64,000 bases of DNA from Carnobacteriaceae bacterium zg-84 (GTDB taxonomy: Bacteria; Bacillota; Bacilli; Lactobacillales; Aerococcaceae), in NCBI GenBank assembly GCA_013874835.1, contig CP059430.1:1568864-1632863 (forward strand), written 5' to 3'. Positions 56,676 to 64,000 of the stretch are shown piece after piece. Each line of letters opens with the position of its first letter. The first letter of the stretch is position 1. The notes under the pieces were generated by a model. It was not told the origin of the DNA and made no database searches. It was given only the letters and a program-made list of their open reading frames with translations. The translations under genes and the position numbers were made by a program.

Positions 56676-56686
56676 CTAGTTTAACA

Positions 56687-59314
56687 CTATTTTATTCTTC
56701 CTGGTCTTTCGTCATAACCAAAGTAAGCATCTTCTAAAATTTCTTGCATATCAGATACCATAGCTAAACGTGGGTTTGCAGGTGTACATTGATCTTCATA
56801 AGCTAATAGCGCAATTTCTTTGGTATGAGCTTGCCATTCTTTATGGTCAACGCCTTGTCCTTTAAAGCTCATGTTAATACCAATTTTTTCACCTAATTCA
56901 TAAACGGCTTTTGCATAAGATGCAACACCTTCTTCTGGTGTACTACATGGCAATCCTAACATACGAGCAATGTCTTGATACTTCACATCAGCTTTGTAGT
57001 AATTGTATTTTGGCCATGTTGATGTTTTAGCAGGGCGTGTACCATTGTAACGAATAACATACGGTAATAAGATAGCATTTGTACGTCCATGAACAGTATG
57101 GAATCGTCCACCAATTTTATGTGCCATAGAATGTGAAATACCTAGGAATGCATTTGCAAACGCCATACCAGCAATCGTTGAAGCGTTATGCATTTTTTCA
57201 CGTGATTCAAAATCAGCATTTTTCACAGAGCTTTCTAAACTTTCAAAAACAAGTTTAATCGCTTGTAGCGCCAATCCGTCTGTATAGTCATTCGCAACTG
57301 TTGATACATAAGCTTCTGTTGCATGTGTTAAAACGTCCATACCTGTATCTGCTGTAACATGTGCTGGCACTGTCATCACTAACGCTGGGTCGACAATTGC
57401 AATGGTTGGTGTTAATGAATAATCTGCAATTGGGTATTTACGATTATTTTGCTTGTCAGAAATAACAGCAAATGGTGTCACTTCAGAACCTGTACCAGAT
57501 GTGGTTGGAATACCTACGTATTTTGCTTTTTTACCTAATTCAGGGAAACGGAATGCACGTTTTCTAATATCCATGAATTTTTGAACTAAATCTCTAAAAT
57601 CAATGTCTGGTTGTTCATAGAACATCCACATAATTTTTGCTGCATCCATTGGTGAACCACCACCCAAGGCAATAATCGTATCTGGTTGGAATTGTTTCAT
57701 CAATTCAGCACCTTTTTCAACTGTTGTAATGTCTGGATCTGGTTCAACATCAGCAAAAATTTGATACGTTACTTTATTACGACGCAAGTTTAATTGTTCA
57801 ATCACTCTATCTAAGAACCCTAATTCTACCATAGCATGATCGGTTACAATCATCACACGTTCAACATCTTTCATTTTTTGTAAATATTGAATTGAATCTC
57901 TTTCAAAATAAATTTTAGAAGGTACTTTAAACCATTGCATATTATTACGACGTCTCCCTACTTTTTTAATATTAAGCAAGTTCACAGCACTAACATTGTC
58001 CCCCACAGAGTTATGTCCATAAGATCCACATCCTAATGTTAATGATGGTAAAAATGCATTGTAAACATCTCCAATACCTCCAAAAGTCGATGGAGCATTC
58101 CAAATGACACGAATTGCTTTGACACGTTTTCCAAAATTTTTCGCTAACGCTTCATCTTTTGTATGAATAGCTGCCGAATGTCCTAACCCATGAAATTCTA
58201 CCATTTGTTCTGCTTTTGTCAGACCATCTTCTTGATTTTCTGATTTTAAAACAGCTAAAATTGGGGATAATTTTTCACGAGTTAATGGTTCTTTTTCACC
58301 AACTTCTAAACATTCTGCCGCAAGAATATTTGTGTTTTCTGGCACTGTAAATCCTGCTTGTTCTGCTATCCAAGTTGCTGGTTTACCAACGATATTTGCA
58401 TTCAATTTAGCCCCAGCACAATTTTTACTATTTGCTTTTACACCAAAACAAAATTCTTCTAATAATGCTTTTTCTTTCTTATTGACAAAATATGTATGAT
58501 ACGATTTCAATTCGTTTACCATGTCTTGATAAATTTCTTTATCAATTATCACAGCTTGTTCAGAAGCACACACCATTCCATTATCGAATGATTTACTCAT
58601 TACAATATCATGTGCTGCTTGTTTAACATCTGCTGTTTTTTCGACATAGGCTGGTACATTCCCAGCTCCCACACCTAATGCTGGTTTACCACAAGAGTAC
58701 GCTGCTTTTACCATGGCATTTCCGCCTGTTGCTAAAATCGTTGAAATACCTTCATGGTTCATCAGTGTGTTTGTTGCTTCAACTGACGGTGATTCAATCC
58801 ATTGTACACATTCTTTTGGTGCCCCAGCTAAAACGGCTGCTTCTTTCACAATACGCGCTGCATGAGCTGAACTTTGTTGTGCAGAAGGATGAAAAGCAAA
58901 AATAATTGGATTTCTTGTTTTTAATGCTATCAATGCTTTAAAAATAGTTGTTGATGTCGGATTTGTTGTAGGTGTAATCCCACAAATAACACCAACTGGA
59001 TCAGCAATCGCTGTAATCCCTGTCACTTCATCTTCATCAATAATACCAACTGTTTTTAAATGACGCATATTATTCACAACATGCTCACATGCAAATAAAT
59101 TTTTAGTTGCTTTGTCTTCAAAAACACCTCTACCGGTTTCTTCAACAGCATGCATCGCAAGAATACCATGTTGATCCAATGCCGCAACAGATGCTTTTGC
59201 AACAATGTAATCAACTTCTTCTTGGTTTAGCTTTTTAAATTGTTCTAGTGCTTCTAACCCCTTTTTCACAAGTGTATCAATTTCTGAATAAATCGTTGTT
59301 TCGTGTTTTTCCAT
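56687..59314 (-). CDS. adhE: Bifunctional acetaldehyde-CoA/alcohol dehydrogenase
   Basis: 875 residues. ATG 59314 (MEKHETTIYSEI) follows AAGGAG-like GGAG by 8 bp; an in-frame TTG is 6 bp earlier. N-terminal ALDH domain (about 1-440) with the catalytic cysteine in DNGMVCASEQAV; C-terminal iron alcohol dehydrogenase (about 450-875) with GGGSPMDAAK, DVLTHATEAYVS and HSMAHKIGGRFHTVHG metal-site histidines. It reduces acetyl-CoA to ethanol, reoxidising NADH under anaerobic growth, and forms spirosomes. A Rex-like site upstream suggests NADH-responsive control. Confidence 0.97.
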   Translation of the reverse strand: MEKHETTIYSEIDTLVKKGLEALEQFKKLNQEEVDYIVAKASVAALDQHGILAMHAVEETGRGVFEDKATKNLFACEHVVNNMRHLKTVGIIDEDEVTGITAIADPVGVICGITPTTNPTSTTIFKALIALKTRNPIIFAFHPSAQQSSAHAARIVKEAAVLAGAPKECVQWIESPSVEATNTLMNHEGISTILATGGNAMVKAAYSCGKPALGVGAGNVPAYVEKTADVKQAAHDIVMSKSFDNGMVCASEQAVIIDKEIYQDMVNELKSYHTYFVNKKEKALLEEFCFGVKANSKNCAGAKLNANIVGKPATWIAEQAGFTVPENTNILAAECLEVGEKEPLTREKLSPILAVLKSENQEDGLTKAEQMVEFHGLGHSAAIHTKDEALAKNFGKRVKAIRVIWNAPSTFGGIGDVYNAFLPSLTLGCGSYGHNSVGDNVSAVNLLNIKKVGRRRNNMQWFKVPSKIYFERDSIQYLQKMKDVERVMIVTDHAMVELGFLDRVIEQLNLRRNKVTYQIFADVEPDPDITTVEKGAELMKQFQPDTIIALGGGSPMDAAKIMWMFYEQPDIDFRDLVQKFMDIRKRAFRFPELGKKAKYVGIPTTSGTGSEVTPFAVISDKQNNRKYPIADYSLTPTIAIVDPALVMTVPAHVTADTGMDVLTHATEAYVSTVANDYTDGLALQAIKLVFESLESSVKNADFESREKMHNASTIAGMAFANAFLGISHSMAHKIGGRFHTVHGRTNAILLPYVIRYNGTRPAKTSTWPKYNYYKADVKYQDIARMLGLPCSTPEEGVASYAKAVYELGEKIGINMSFKGQGVDHKEWQAHTKEIALLAYEDQCTPANPRLAMVSDMQEILEDAYFGYDERPGRIK

Positions 59315-59447
59315 AAACAAAACTCCTTATATTTTTTATTTGTTAATACATTCACATGATACAATGTTTTTCATGAAAAATCAATACTAAATTTCAAAAA
59401 AAGTCTATAATAAAAGCTATTATAATTGTATACGCTTCCGTTTTTTA

Positions 59448-59465
59448 TTGTGAATATTTTAACAA
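59448..59465 (-). promoter_or_regulatory. Rex-type redox operator upstream of adhE
   Basis: TTGTGAA-TATT-TTAACAA (18 bp, 7+4+7) differs at one position from the palindrome TTGTGAAnnnnTTCACAA bound by Rex, the NADH sensor. It lies about 134 bp upstream of the adhE ATG. Confidence 0.65.
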
Positions 59466-59516
59466 AAATAGAGAAAAATACCGATTTTTCCTTTTATATC
59501 ACGGTATTTATATACT

Positions 59517-59551
59517 AAAAAGGTAGCGAATAATACTATCATTCGCTACCT
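59517..59551 (-). terminator. Terminator after the cystine symporter gene
   Basis: 11-bp stem AGGTAGCGAAT/ATTCGCTACCT (59521-59551) followed by TTTTT on the minus strand. Confidence 0.85.
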
Positions 59552-59557
59552 AAAATA

Positions 59558-60952
59558 TTATTTATGATATGTTTCTAAATCTATTTTATTTTCCCATTTA
59601 TCAACAATAACACTACTCAATAATGCACCTGTTACATTAAGCATCGTTCTTCCCATGTCTACAATTGGGTCAATGCCAAAAACTGCTCCGATTTGGTTCA
59701 TATAACTACCCAAACCTAATCCATTCAACGTTACTGTTGCAGCAACTGTTGCCGTTCCTGGAACACCCGCAATTCCAACAGATCCGATTGTCACAACTAA
59801 AATAAGTGTAACAATAAATGATACGTCAAGAGTTTGCCCTGTTGCCTTTGCAAGTAACACACCTAGCATCGCTGGAAATACACCTGCACAGCCATTCATT
59901 CCAATCGTTGTTCCTAGTGTTGCAATAAAACGAGCATTTTGTTTAGAAACACCCATTTGCTCTTCTAATGTATTTAGTGTATACGGTAATGTACCAACAC
60001 TTGAACGAGAAGAAAATGCAAATACCATAGTACTAAATGCTTTTTTATAAAATGTGATAGGATTTAATCCATTTACAGCTAGTATAATAGCGTAAATGCC
60101 TAACATGATAAATACAGCGATATATAAACCTACAATAAAACTAAATGTACTTGAAATAACGGATACCCCATTACGAATAATCGTACTAGATACTAATGCA
60201 ACAATACCATACGGCATCCATTTCAATACTGTTTTTAACATACTGTTCACAATTTCTTTCAATGCCATTAATACTGACACTGCTGGTTGAATAACTTCTG
60301 GATTTTTTTGGTTTAAGAAACGAATGGCACCCGCAACTAATGTTCCTACGATAACAACGGATACAATTTGACTATTCGTTGTCATCACACTAAAAATATT
60401 ATTTGGAATTAAATCTAAGAAAAATTGAGGGAAACTTTGCGATGCAATAGTTTGCATTCTATCTGCTGTTGATTTTGTCAATTCTCCTGCAAAACCAGAT
60501 GCACTTAATTGTAATAACTCTACCACACCTACTGCAACAAGTGCTGAAATAGCCGTTGTTCCAAGTAGCATCGTGAATGCTTTGATAGATAATGATTTAA
60601 TATTTTCTCCTTTTACTTGTGTCACAATGTCTACAATAGATAAAAATACAATCGGTACAGCAAGTAATTGAATAAGTTTTAACACACCACTACCTAGCAA
60701 TGAAAACCATACAGTAATTTCTTTTTGTGCAAACTGTGTATAATGAACACCTTGCGTACTTCCGAATAAATCAATACCCAATCCTAAAACAAGACCTAAA
60801 ACTAAAGCAATTAACATACGTGTTGAAAAAGAAACTTTTTTCTTTTGTAACACTTTTAAAAAATATAAGCTCCCTAATAATACAAAAATACTTACTAATG
60901 TGATACCCTGGCTAATTTTTAAAAAATTAGTAAAAAATGCAATGTTTTCCAT
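59558..60952 (-). CDS. Dicarboxylate/amino acid:cation symporter, L-cystine TcyP-like
   Basis: 464 residues with eight or more membrane helices. ATG 60952 (MENIAFFTNFLK) lies 7 bp after AAGGAGT; an ATG 6 bp earlier is too close to the ribosome site. DAACS-family motifs: LIQLLAVPIVFLSIV, the serine-rich reentrant loop AFSSRSSVGTLPYTLN, and TTIGMNGCAGVFPAML. Among this family the sequence most resembles TcyP/YhcL cystine carriers. It follows the MarR gene by 56 bp, and that gap contains a palindrome shared with the MarR promoter region. Confidence 0.82.
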   Translation of the reverse strand: MENIAFFTNFLKISQGITLVSIFVLLGSLYFLKVLQKKKVSFSTRMLIALVLGLVLGLGIDLFGSTQGVHYTQFAQKEITVWFSLLGSGVLKLIQLLAVPIVFLSIVDIVTQVKGENIKSLSIKAFTMLLGTTAISALVAVGVVELLQLSASGFAGELTKSTADRMQTIASQSFPQFFLDLIPNNIFSVMTTNSQIVSVVIVGTLVAGAIRFLNQKNPEVIQPAVSVLMALKEIVNSMLKTVLKWMPYGIVALVSSTIIRNGVSVISSTFSFIVGLYIAVFIMLGIYAIILAVNGLNPITFYKKAFSTMVFAFSSRSSVGTLPYTLNTLEEQMGVSKQNARFIATLGTTIGMNGCAGVFPAMLGVLLAKATGQTLDVSFIVTLILVVTIGSVGIAGVPGTATVAATVTLNGLGLGSYMNQIGAVFGIDPIVDMGRTMLNVTGALLSSVIVDKWENKIDLETYHK

Positions 60953-60970
60953 ATCCATACTCCTTTTTAA

Positions 60971-60986
60971 ATGTATGCTCATACAT
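60971..60986 (-). promoter_or_regulatory. Palindromic operator before the symporter gene
   Basis: ATGTATGCTCATACAT: 7-bp perfect arms around CT. Nearly the same sequence stands upstream of the MarR gene (61429-61444). It lies 19 bp before the symporter ATG. Confidence 0.75.
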
Positions 60987-61008
60987 ATACATAAATATAG
61001 GCAATCGC

Positions 61009-61395
61009 CTATTTTGTATCAGAAAATTGTTCCTCTAAAATTGATGTCACCGTTTCTATTGTCTTTATTAGTTTATGTTGTCCTTTTTCTGTTAAACAAA
61101 TATAAACAGAACGTTTATCTTTTTCACACTCACAACGCTTAATGTACGCACAACATGCACTACTTTCCATTCGTCCAATCATTCTTGACATGGCACTTTG
61201 ACTTAAGCCTACGAGTTGTTGCAGCTGTTGTAAGATCATTTTATGCTCTTCTTGTTCATTTAAAAAGTATAGTACATAAAATTCTTTCAAAGACAGTTTT
61301 TGTTTTTCTGCTAATTCTTTCTCAAGAATTGCTTCCACTTCTTTTTGTTTTTTTGTAAATGCAAACCATTGGAGTAAACAGTCATCTTTTTCCAT
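61009..61395 (-). CDS. Cysteine-rich MarR-family regulator
   Basis: 128 residues; ATG 61395 (MEKDDCLLQWFAF) follows GAGGTGG. Winged helix: QLQQLVGLSQSAMSRMIGRMESSACCAYIKRCECEKDKRSVYICLT. Six cysteines: C6, C81, C82, C88, C90 and C100; four of them (CC-x5-CxC) lie between the recognition helix and the wing, where oxidation or metal binding would alter DNA contact. It is upstream of the cystine symporter and both genes share the ATGTATGCTCAT operator, implying autoregulation and control of the transporter. Confidence 0.88.
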   Translation of the reverse strand: MEKDDCLLQWFAFTKKQKEVEAILEKELAEKQKLSLKEFYVLYFLNEQEEHKMILQQLQQLVGLSQSAMSRMIGRMESSACCAYIKRCECEKDKRSVYICLTEKGQHKLIKTIETVTSILEEQFSDTK

Positions 61396-61428
61396 AAATA
61401 CCACCTCATTATACAAACAATTATCTAA

Positions 61429-61444
61429 ATGTATGCTCATGCAT
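61429..61444 (-). promoter_or_regulatory. Palindromic operator before the MarR gene
   Basis: ATGTATGCTCATGCAT, one base from the perfect palindrome at 60971-60986, 34 bp upstream of the MarR ATG. A TATAAT (61408-61413) lies between it and the start codon. Confidence 0.75.
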
Positions 61445-61458
61445 TTAAATTAACATAA

Positions 61459-61492
61459 AAAAAGAAAGCTGTCAACCTCAAACAGCTCTCTT
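61459..61492 (-). terminator. Terminator after rqcP
   Basis: Stem AAAGAGAGCTGT/ACAGCTTTCTTT followed by seven T residues on the minus strand. Confidence 0.8.
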
Positions 61493-61543
61493 TGAATCTA
61501 TTTCTAGTTATAGAATCGTATCCGCATTTTTCAAAGAAATCTT

Positions 61544-61816
61544 TTAAAATAAGGGTTCTTTTTCTTTATAGACTTCTTGAATAACTGTATACATATCTGT
61601 CGCTTCGTCTTTTTTTGTTGTTTCAACGATTTTATCAATACGTACCGTCAATGTTTTTGTTCCAAATTCCAATACTAATTCATCGCCTACTTTTACTGTA
61701 CTACTAGATTTTGCAACATTACCATTTAAAAAAATACGTCCCTTATCCGCTACTTCTTTAGCAACAGTTCGTCTTTTAATAATACGGGATACTTTTAAAA
61801 ATTTGTCTAATCTCAT
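61544..61816 (-). CDS. rqcP: RqcP, S4-domain ribosome quality control factor
   Basis: 90 residues, one S4 RNA-binding domain ([32 protein letters not shown]), formerly YabO/Hsp15-like. With RqcH it adds C-terminal alanine tails to peptides stuck on 50S subunits. It overlaps yabN by 4 bp; the mfd-yabN-rqcP order is conserved in Firmicutes. Confidence 0.92.
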   Translation of the reverse strand: MRLDKFLKVSRIIKRRTVAKEVADKGRIFLNGNVAKSSSTVKVGDELVLEFGTKTLTVRIDKIVETTKKDEATDMYTVIQEVYKEKEPLF

Positions 61817-62874
61817 TTATTTTCATCCTTTTCTTTTTGTTTTATTTTTTGCCATAAAGCATCTAATTCTTCTACACTCTCTACCTTTACACCGTCAAAA
61901 ACATGAGGATGACGTCGTCTAATTTTACGATTTAATGTATCCAATACATCTTCTAAATTAAAGAAACCATCGTATTCAGCAACACTTGTTTGAAACAATA
62001 CTTGCCATAACACATCACCTAATTCTTCAATAAGATTATCAATATCATCTTGTTCGACTGCCATTATAACTTCATTCACTTCTTCTTGCAAATACGGTAA
62101 TAATGTTTCATGCGTTTGTTCTTTTAACCAAATATCATGTTTAGCAATATCATCCATATATGCTTGTAATGTTTGGAATGATTTGGTTGCTGCATCTCTT
62201 TCTAATGCAGGAACAAATAATGTCGTTAAATTGTAGACACCTTTTAATCTATCTATTTCGTACAAAGGAAGCCACTCTACTTTTTCCGTTGACGTTCCTG
62301 CTCCATGAACCAATGCCACTTGGTAATCATCAGGATATCTTTCCATTAAGGCTAGTTTTACATCACTTGCGACATATTCATTAAATACTTGCATAATCAT
62401 AATGGATTGTGTCAATACTAAATCATCCACTTTAAATCCAAGTGCATCGACTAATTGAAAACCATCAATCATATCTACTTGAACAGCTTGAAGTAAGTCA
62501 TCAATAAAACTTTTGCCACCTAATATTGTGACTTCAATTTCTTTATCTTGTAACAATGTCTGTACAACTTTCTCTGCCACCATAGGATGCCCCGGAACAG
62601 CATATAAAATATGTTCGTTCTCTTTTGCCAGTTGTTTTAAAGTCATCACAATTTTTTCGTATGTTTCTTCAAAAGTATCTGTATGTTCATATATATCATC
62701 AAAACTTTCATATAAAAGCCCTTGTTGTTCTAAAGTGTTAATCACTGGATGCTCTTTTGTTCGCAAATAAACGATCTGTTTGTCATCAATCGCTTTTTGA
62801 ATGACCTTATAAACACCTACGGTCATTTGTTCCAAATCGCCTCCACCTAGACCTATAATATCTATTTTCAACAT
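61813..62874 (-). CDS. yabN: YabN/MazG: methylase-like domain fused to NTP pyrophosphohydrolase
   Basis: 353 residues. Residues 1-210 are a tetrapyrrole-methylase-like fold ([26 protein letters not shown]); the C-terminus is a single MazG module ([39 protein letters not shown]) binding Mg through the EExxE/ExxD residues. It would hydrolyse noncanonical or excess NTPs. It is shorter than the about 490-residue Bacillus YabN, which suggests one MazG unit is missing. Confidence 0.9.
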   Translation of the reverse strand: MLKIDIIGLGGGDLEQMTVGVYKVIQKAIDDKQIVYLRTKEHPVINTLEQQGLLYESFDDIYEHTDTFEETYEKIVMTLKQLAKENEHILYAVPGHPMVAEKVVQTLLQDKEIEVTILGGKSFIDDLLQAVQVDMIDGFQLVDALGFKVDDLVLTQSIMIMQVFNEYVASDVKLALMERYPDDYQVALVHGAGTSTEKVEWLPLYEIDRLKGVYNLTTLFVPALERDAATKSFQTLQAYMDDIAKHDIWLKEQTHETLLPYLQEEVNEVIMAVEQDDIDNLIEELGDVLWQVLFQTSVAEYDGFFNLEDVLDTLNRKIRRRHPHVFDGVKVESVEELDALWQKIKQKEKDENK

Positions 62875-62933
62875 AAAACACTCCTTATCACATTATCTTC
62901 ACTATTATAGCATATTTTACACCATAAAAAGAC

Positions 62934-63006
62934 AGTGAATGACTAATGCCATTCACTACCAAAACAATATTGATTTCTCTTTATCAGCACAATAAGATGT
63001 AGAACT
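62934..63006 (+). repeat. Relic right end of an ISL3-family element abutting the mfd stop codon
   Basis: AGTGAATGACTAATGCCATTCACTACC matches the sequence after the transposase stop of the intact IS (AGTGAATGGTTAATGCCATTCACTACC) in two adjoining halves; the last 60 bp (62947-63006) align without gaps to 2624-2683, about 70 percent identical by eye. It ends one base before the mfd stop codon. The small hairpin could work as a terminator for mfd. Confidence 0.75.
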
Positions 63007-64000
63007 TTAGATTTCTAAATATTTTTGTAATATTTCTAACCATAAATATATTTCTAAGCCTGTAATATCAAAAACAACGGATAATTGTTGATTATCTTGA
63101 TTGATTTGGGCTTTTAGGGTCACTTTTCCTAGTTGTTCAAATAATGTTGGTGCACTTAACATTCTTGATTTTTCTTTAGAATATGTCACAAACACTTTAT
63201 TCCCAACACGTTTGATTTTATCCACATCTTGTTTTTCAGCATAATATTTCAATAATCCAATATTTACCAAATCAGAAACTTCTTGAGGATAATCACCAAA
63301 ACGATCAATCAAATCATCTTGGATTTGACGATAATCCTCTAGACTGTCAATTGTACGAATACGTTTATATAAATCAATTTTTTGTCGTTCGTCTTCAACA
63401 TAATTGGTTGGAATATATGCTGTTATTCCTAAATCAATCTCAACATTCTTCACAACTTTTGCTTTTCCAGTACGTTTGACTTCAACAGCTTCTTTTAACA
63501 TTTCTGTAAATAAGTCAAACCCTACAGAATCAATAAAGCCACTTTGTTGTTGCCCTAATAAATTCCCTGCTCCACGAATGGACAAATCTCGCATGGCAAT
63601 TTTAAATCCTGCACCTAGTTGCGTAAATTCTTTAATAGCTTCTAAACGTTTTTCACTTGTTTCTGTTAACATTTTGTGTGGCTGATACATAAAGTATGCA
63701 TAAGCAATGCGATTGGTACGTCCTACACGCCCACGTAATTGATAGAGTTGCGACAATCCCATTCTATCAGCATCCTCTATAAAGAGCGTATTTACATTAG
63801 GTAAATCAACACCCGTTTCAATAATTGTTGTTGTGACTAATACATCATATTCTCCTTGCATAAACGATAATAATGTGTTTTCTAAATCCACTTCACTTAA
63901 TTGACCGTGTGCAATCGCAATACGTGCATCTGGTACGAGCATACGAATGTGCTCTGCTTTTTCTTGAATAGACTCTACTCGATTATACAAATAAAACACT
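63007..64000 (-). CDS. mfd: Transcription-repair coupling factor Mfd, C-terminal part
   Basis: The gene enters from the right edge; about 330 C-terminal residues are visible. Helicase motifs V (TTIIETGVDLPNVNTL) and VI (QLYQLRGRVGRTNR) are followed by the TRG-like segment and the C-terminal D7 domain (IDLYKRIRTIDSLEDY). Mfd removes RNA polymerase stalled at lesions and recruits UvrA. Frame is open to the window end; the N-terminal two thirds lie outside. Confidence 0.95.
   Translation of the reverse strand, partial: VFYLYNRVESIQEKAEHIRMLVPDARIAIAHGQLSEVDLENTLLSFMQGEYDVLVTTTIIETGVDLPNVNTLFIEDADRMGLSQLYQLRGRVGRTNRIAYAYFMYQPHKMLTETSEKRLEAIKEFTQLGAGFKIAMRDLSIRGAGNLLGQQQSGFIDSVGFDLFTEMLKEAVEVKRTGKAKVVKNVEIDLGITAYIPTNYVEDERQKIDLYKRIRTIDSLEDYRQIQDDLIDRFGDYPQEVSDLVNIGLLKYYAEKQDVDKIKRVGNKVFVTYSKEKSRMLSAPTLFEQLGKVTLKAQINQDNQQLSVVFDITGLEIYLWLEILQKYLEI

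Noticed and set aside
56421-56686. Possible hidden bacteriocin precursor upstream of the ABC permease
   Set aside because: The stretch is extremely AT-rich, with stops in all frames and no small open frame with a ribosome site.

Overview
The window comes from a low-GC Gram-positive bacterium of the order Lactobacillales. Evidence: T-box-controlled aminoacyl-tRNA synthetases, GatCAB, camS/ligA/pcrA linkage, a cdaA-cdaR-glmM cluster, an LPxTG serine-rich adhesin with a long KxYKxGKxW-type signal peptide, AdhE, and AT-rich DNA with strong AGGAGG ribosome sites. I cannot fix the genus from reading alone; the 16S gene (8306-9862, minus) would settle it.

Layout. 1-2.7 kb: the end of a quinone-oxidoreductase gene, then an intact ISL3-family insertion sequence inserted into the terminator of the rRNA/tRNA operon and beside an older ISL3 end. 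2.7-10.1 kb: a minus-strand rRNA operon (promoter - 16S - tRNA-Ala - 23S - 5S - 24 tRNAs), whose distal tRNA block is partly duplicated in tandem. 10.3-25.6 kb, minus: msrA, serS with a Ser T-box, comN-like, yajC, tgt, gatBAC, a YtrA-type GntR/ABC operon whose ATPase gene is frameshifted, camS, ligA and pcrA. 25.8-32.6 kb: an ABC-F protein, a MarR/DUF1304 pair, a D,D-carboxypeptidase, T-box tyrS, and a split ThrE-type exporter (YjjP/YjjB) ending in a 62-bp ISL3-derived mini-element. 32.6-36.9 kb: a Gtf3-like glycosyltransferase and a serine-rich repeat adhesin with about 59 copies of a 36-bp repeat.

37-48.7 kb: prfC, a GNAT protein, a DUF1827 protein, a D-2-hydroxyacid dehydrogenase, an AEC carrier with a CitA/DcuS-type two-component system, an LD/DD-carboxypeptidase, glmM, cdaR and cdaA (cyclic di-AMP). 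48.7-49.4 kb: an ISL3 graveyard and two tRNAs (Gln, Tyr). 49.5-56.4 kb: GcvH-like and ArsC/Spx-like proteins, mutL, a NUDIX hydrolase, an unknown TIM-barrel-like protein, and an ABC pair of the lactococcin-972 immunity/export type without a bacteriocin gene. 56.7-64 kb: adhE with a Rex-like operator, a cystine-type symporter and a cysteine-rich MarR regulator sharing one palindromic operator, rqcP, yabN/mazG, and the C-terminal part of mfd.

Most of the window is conserved core genome. The least explained parts are the recurrent ISL3-derived ends and mini-elements with covarying hairpins placed at stop codons and terminators, the cysteine-rich MarR/cystine transporter circuit, the dacA promoter with two CopY/BlaI-type boxes, the frameshifted YtrB-like ATPase, and the adhesin that is nearly all repeat.
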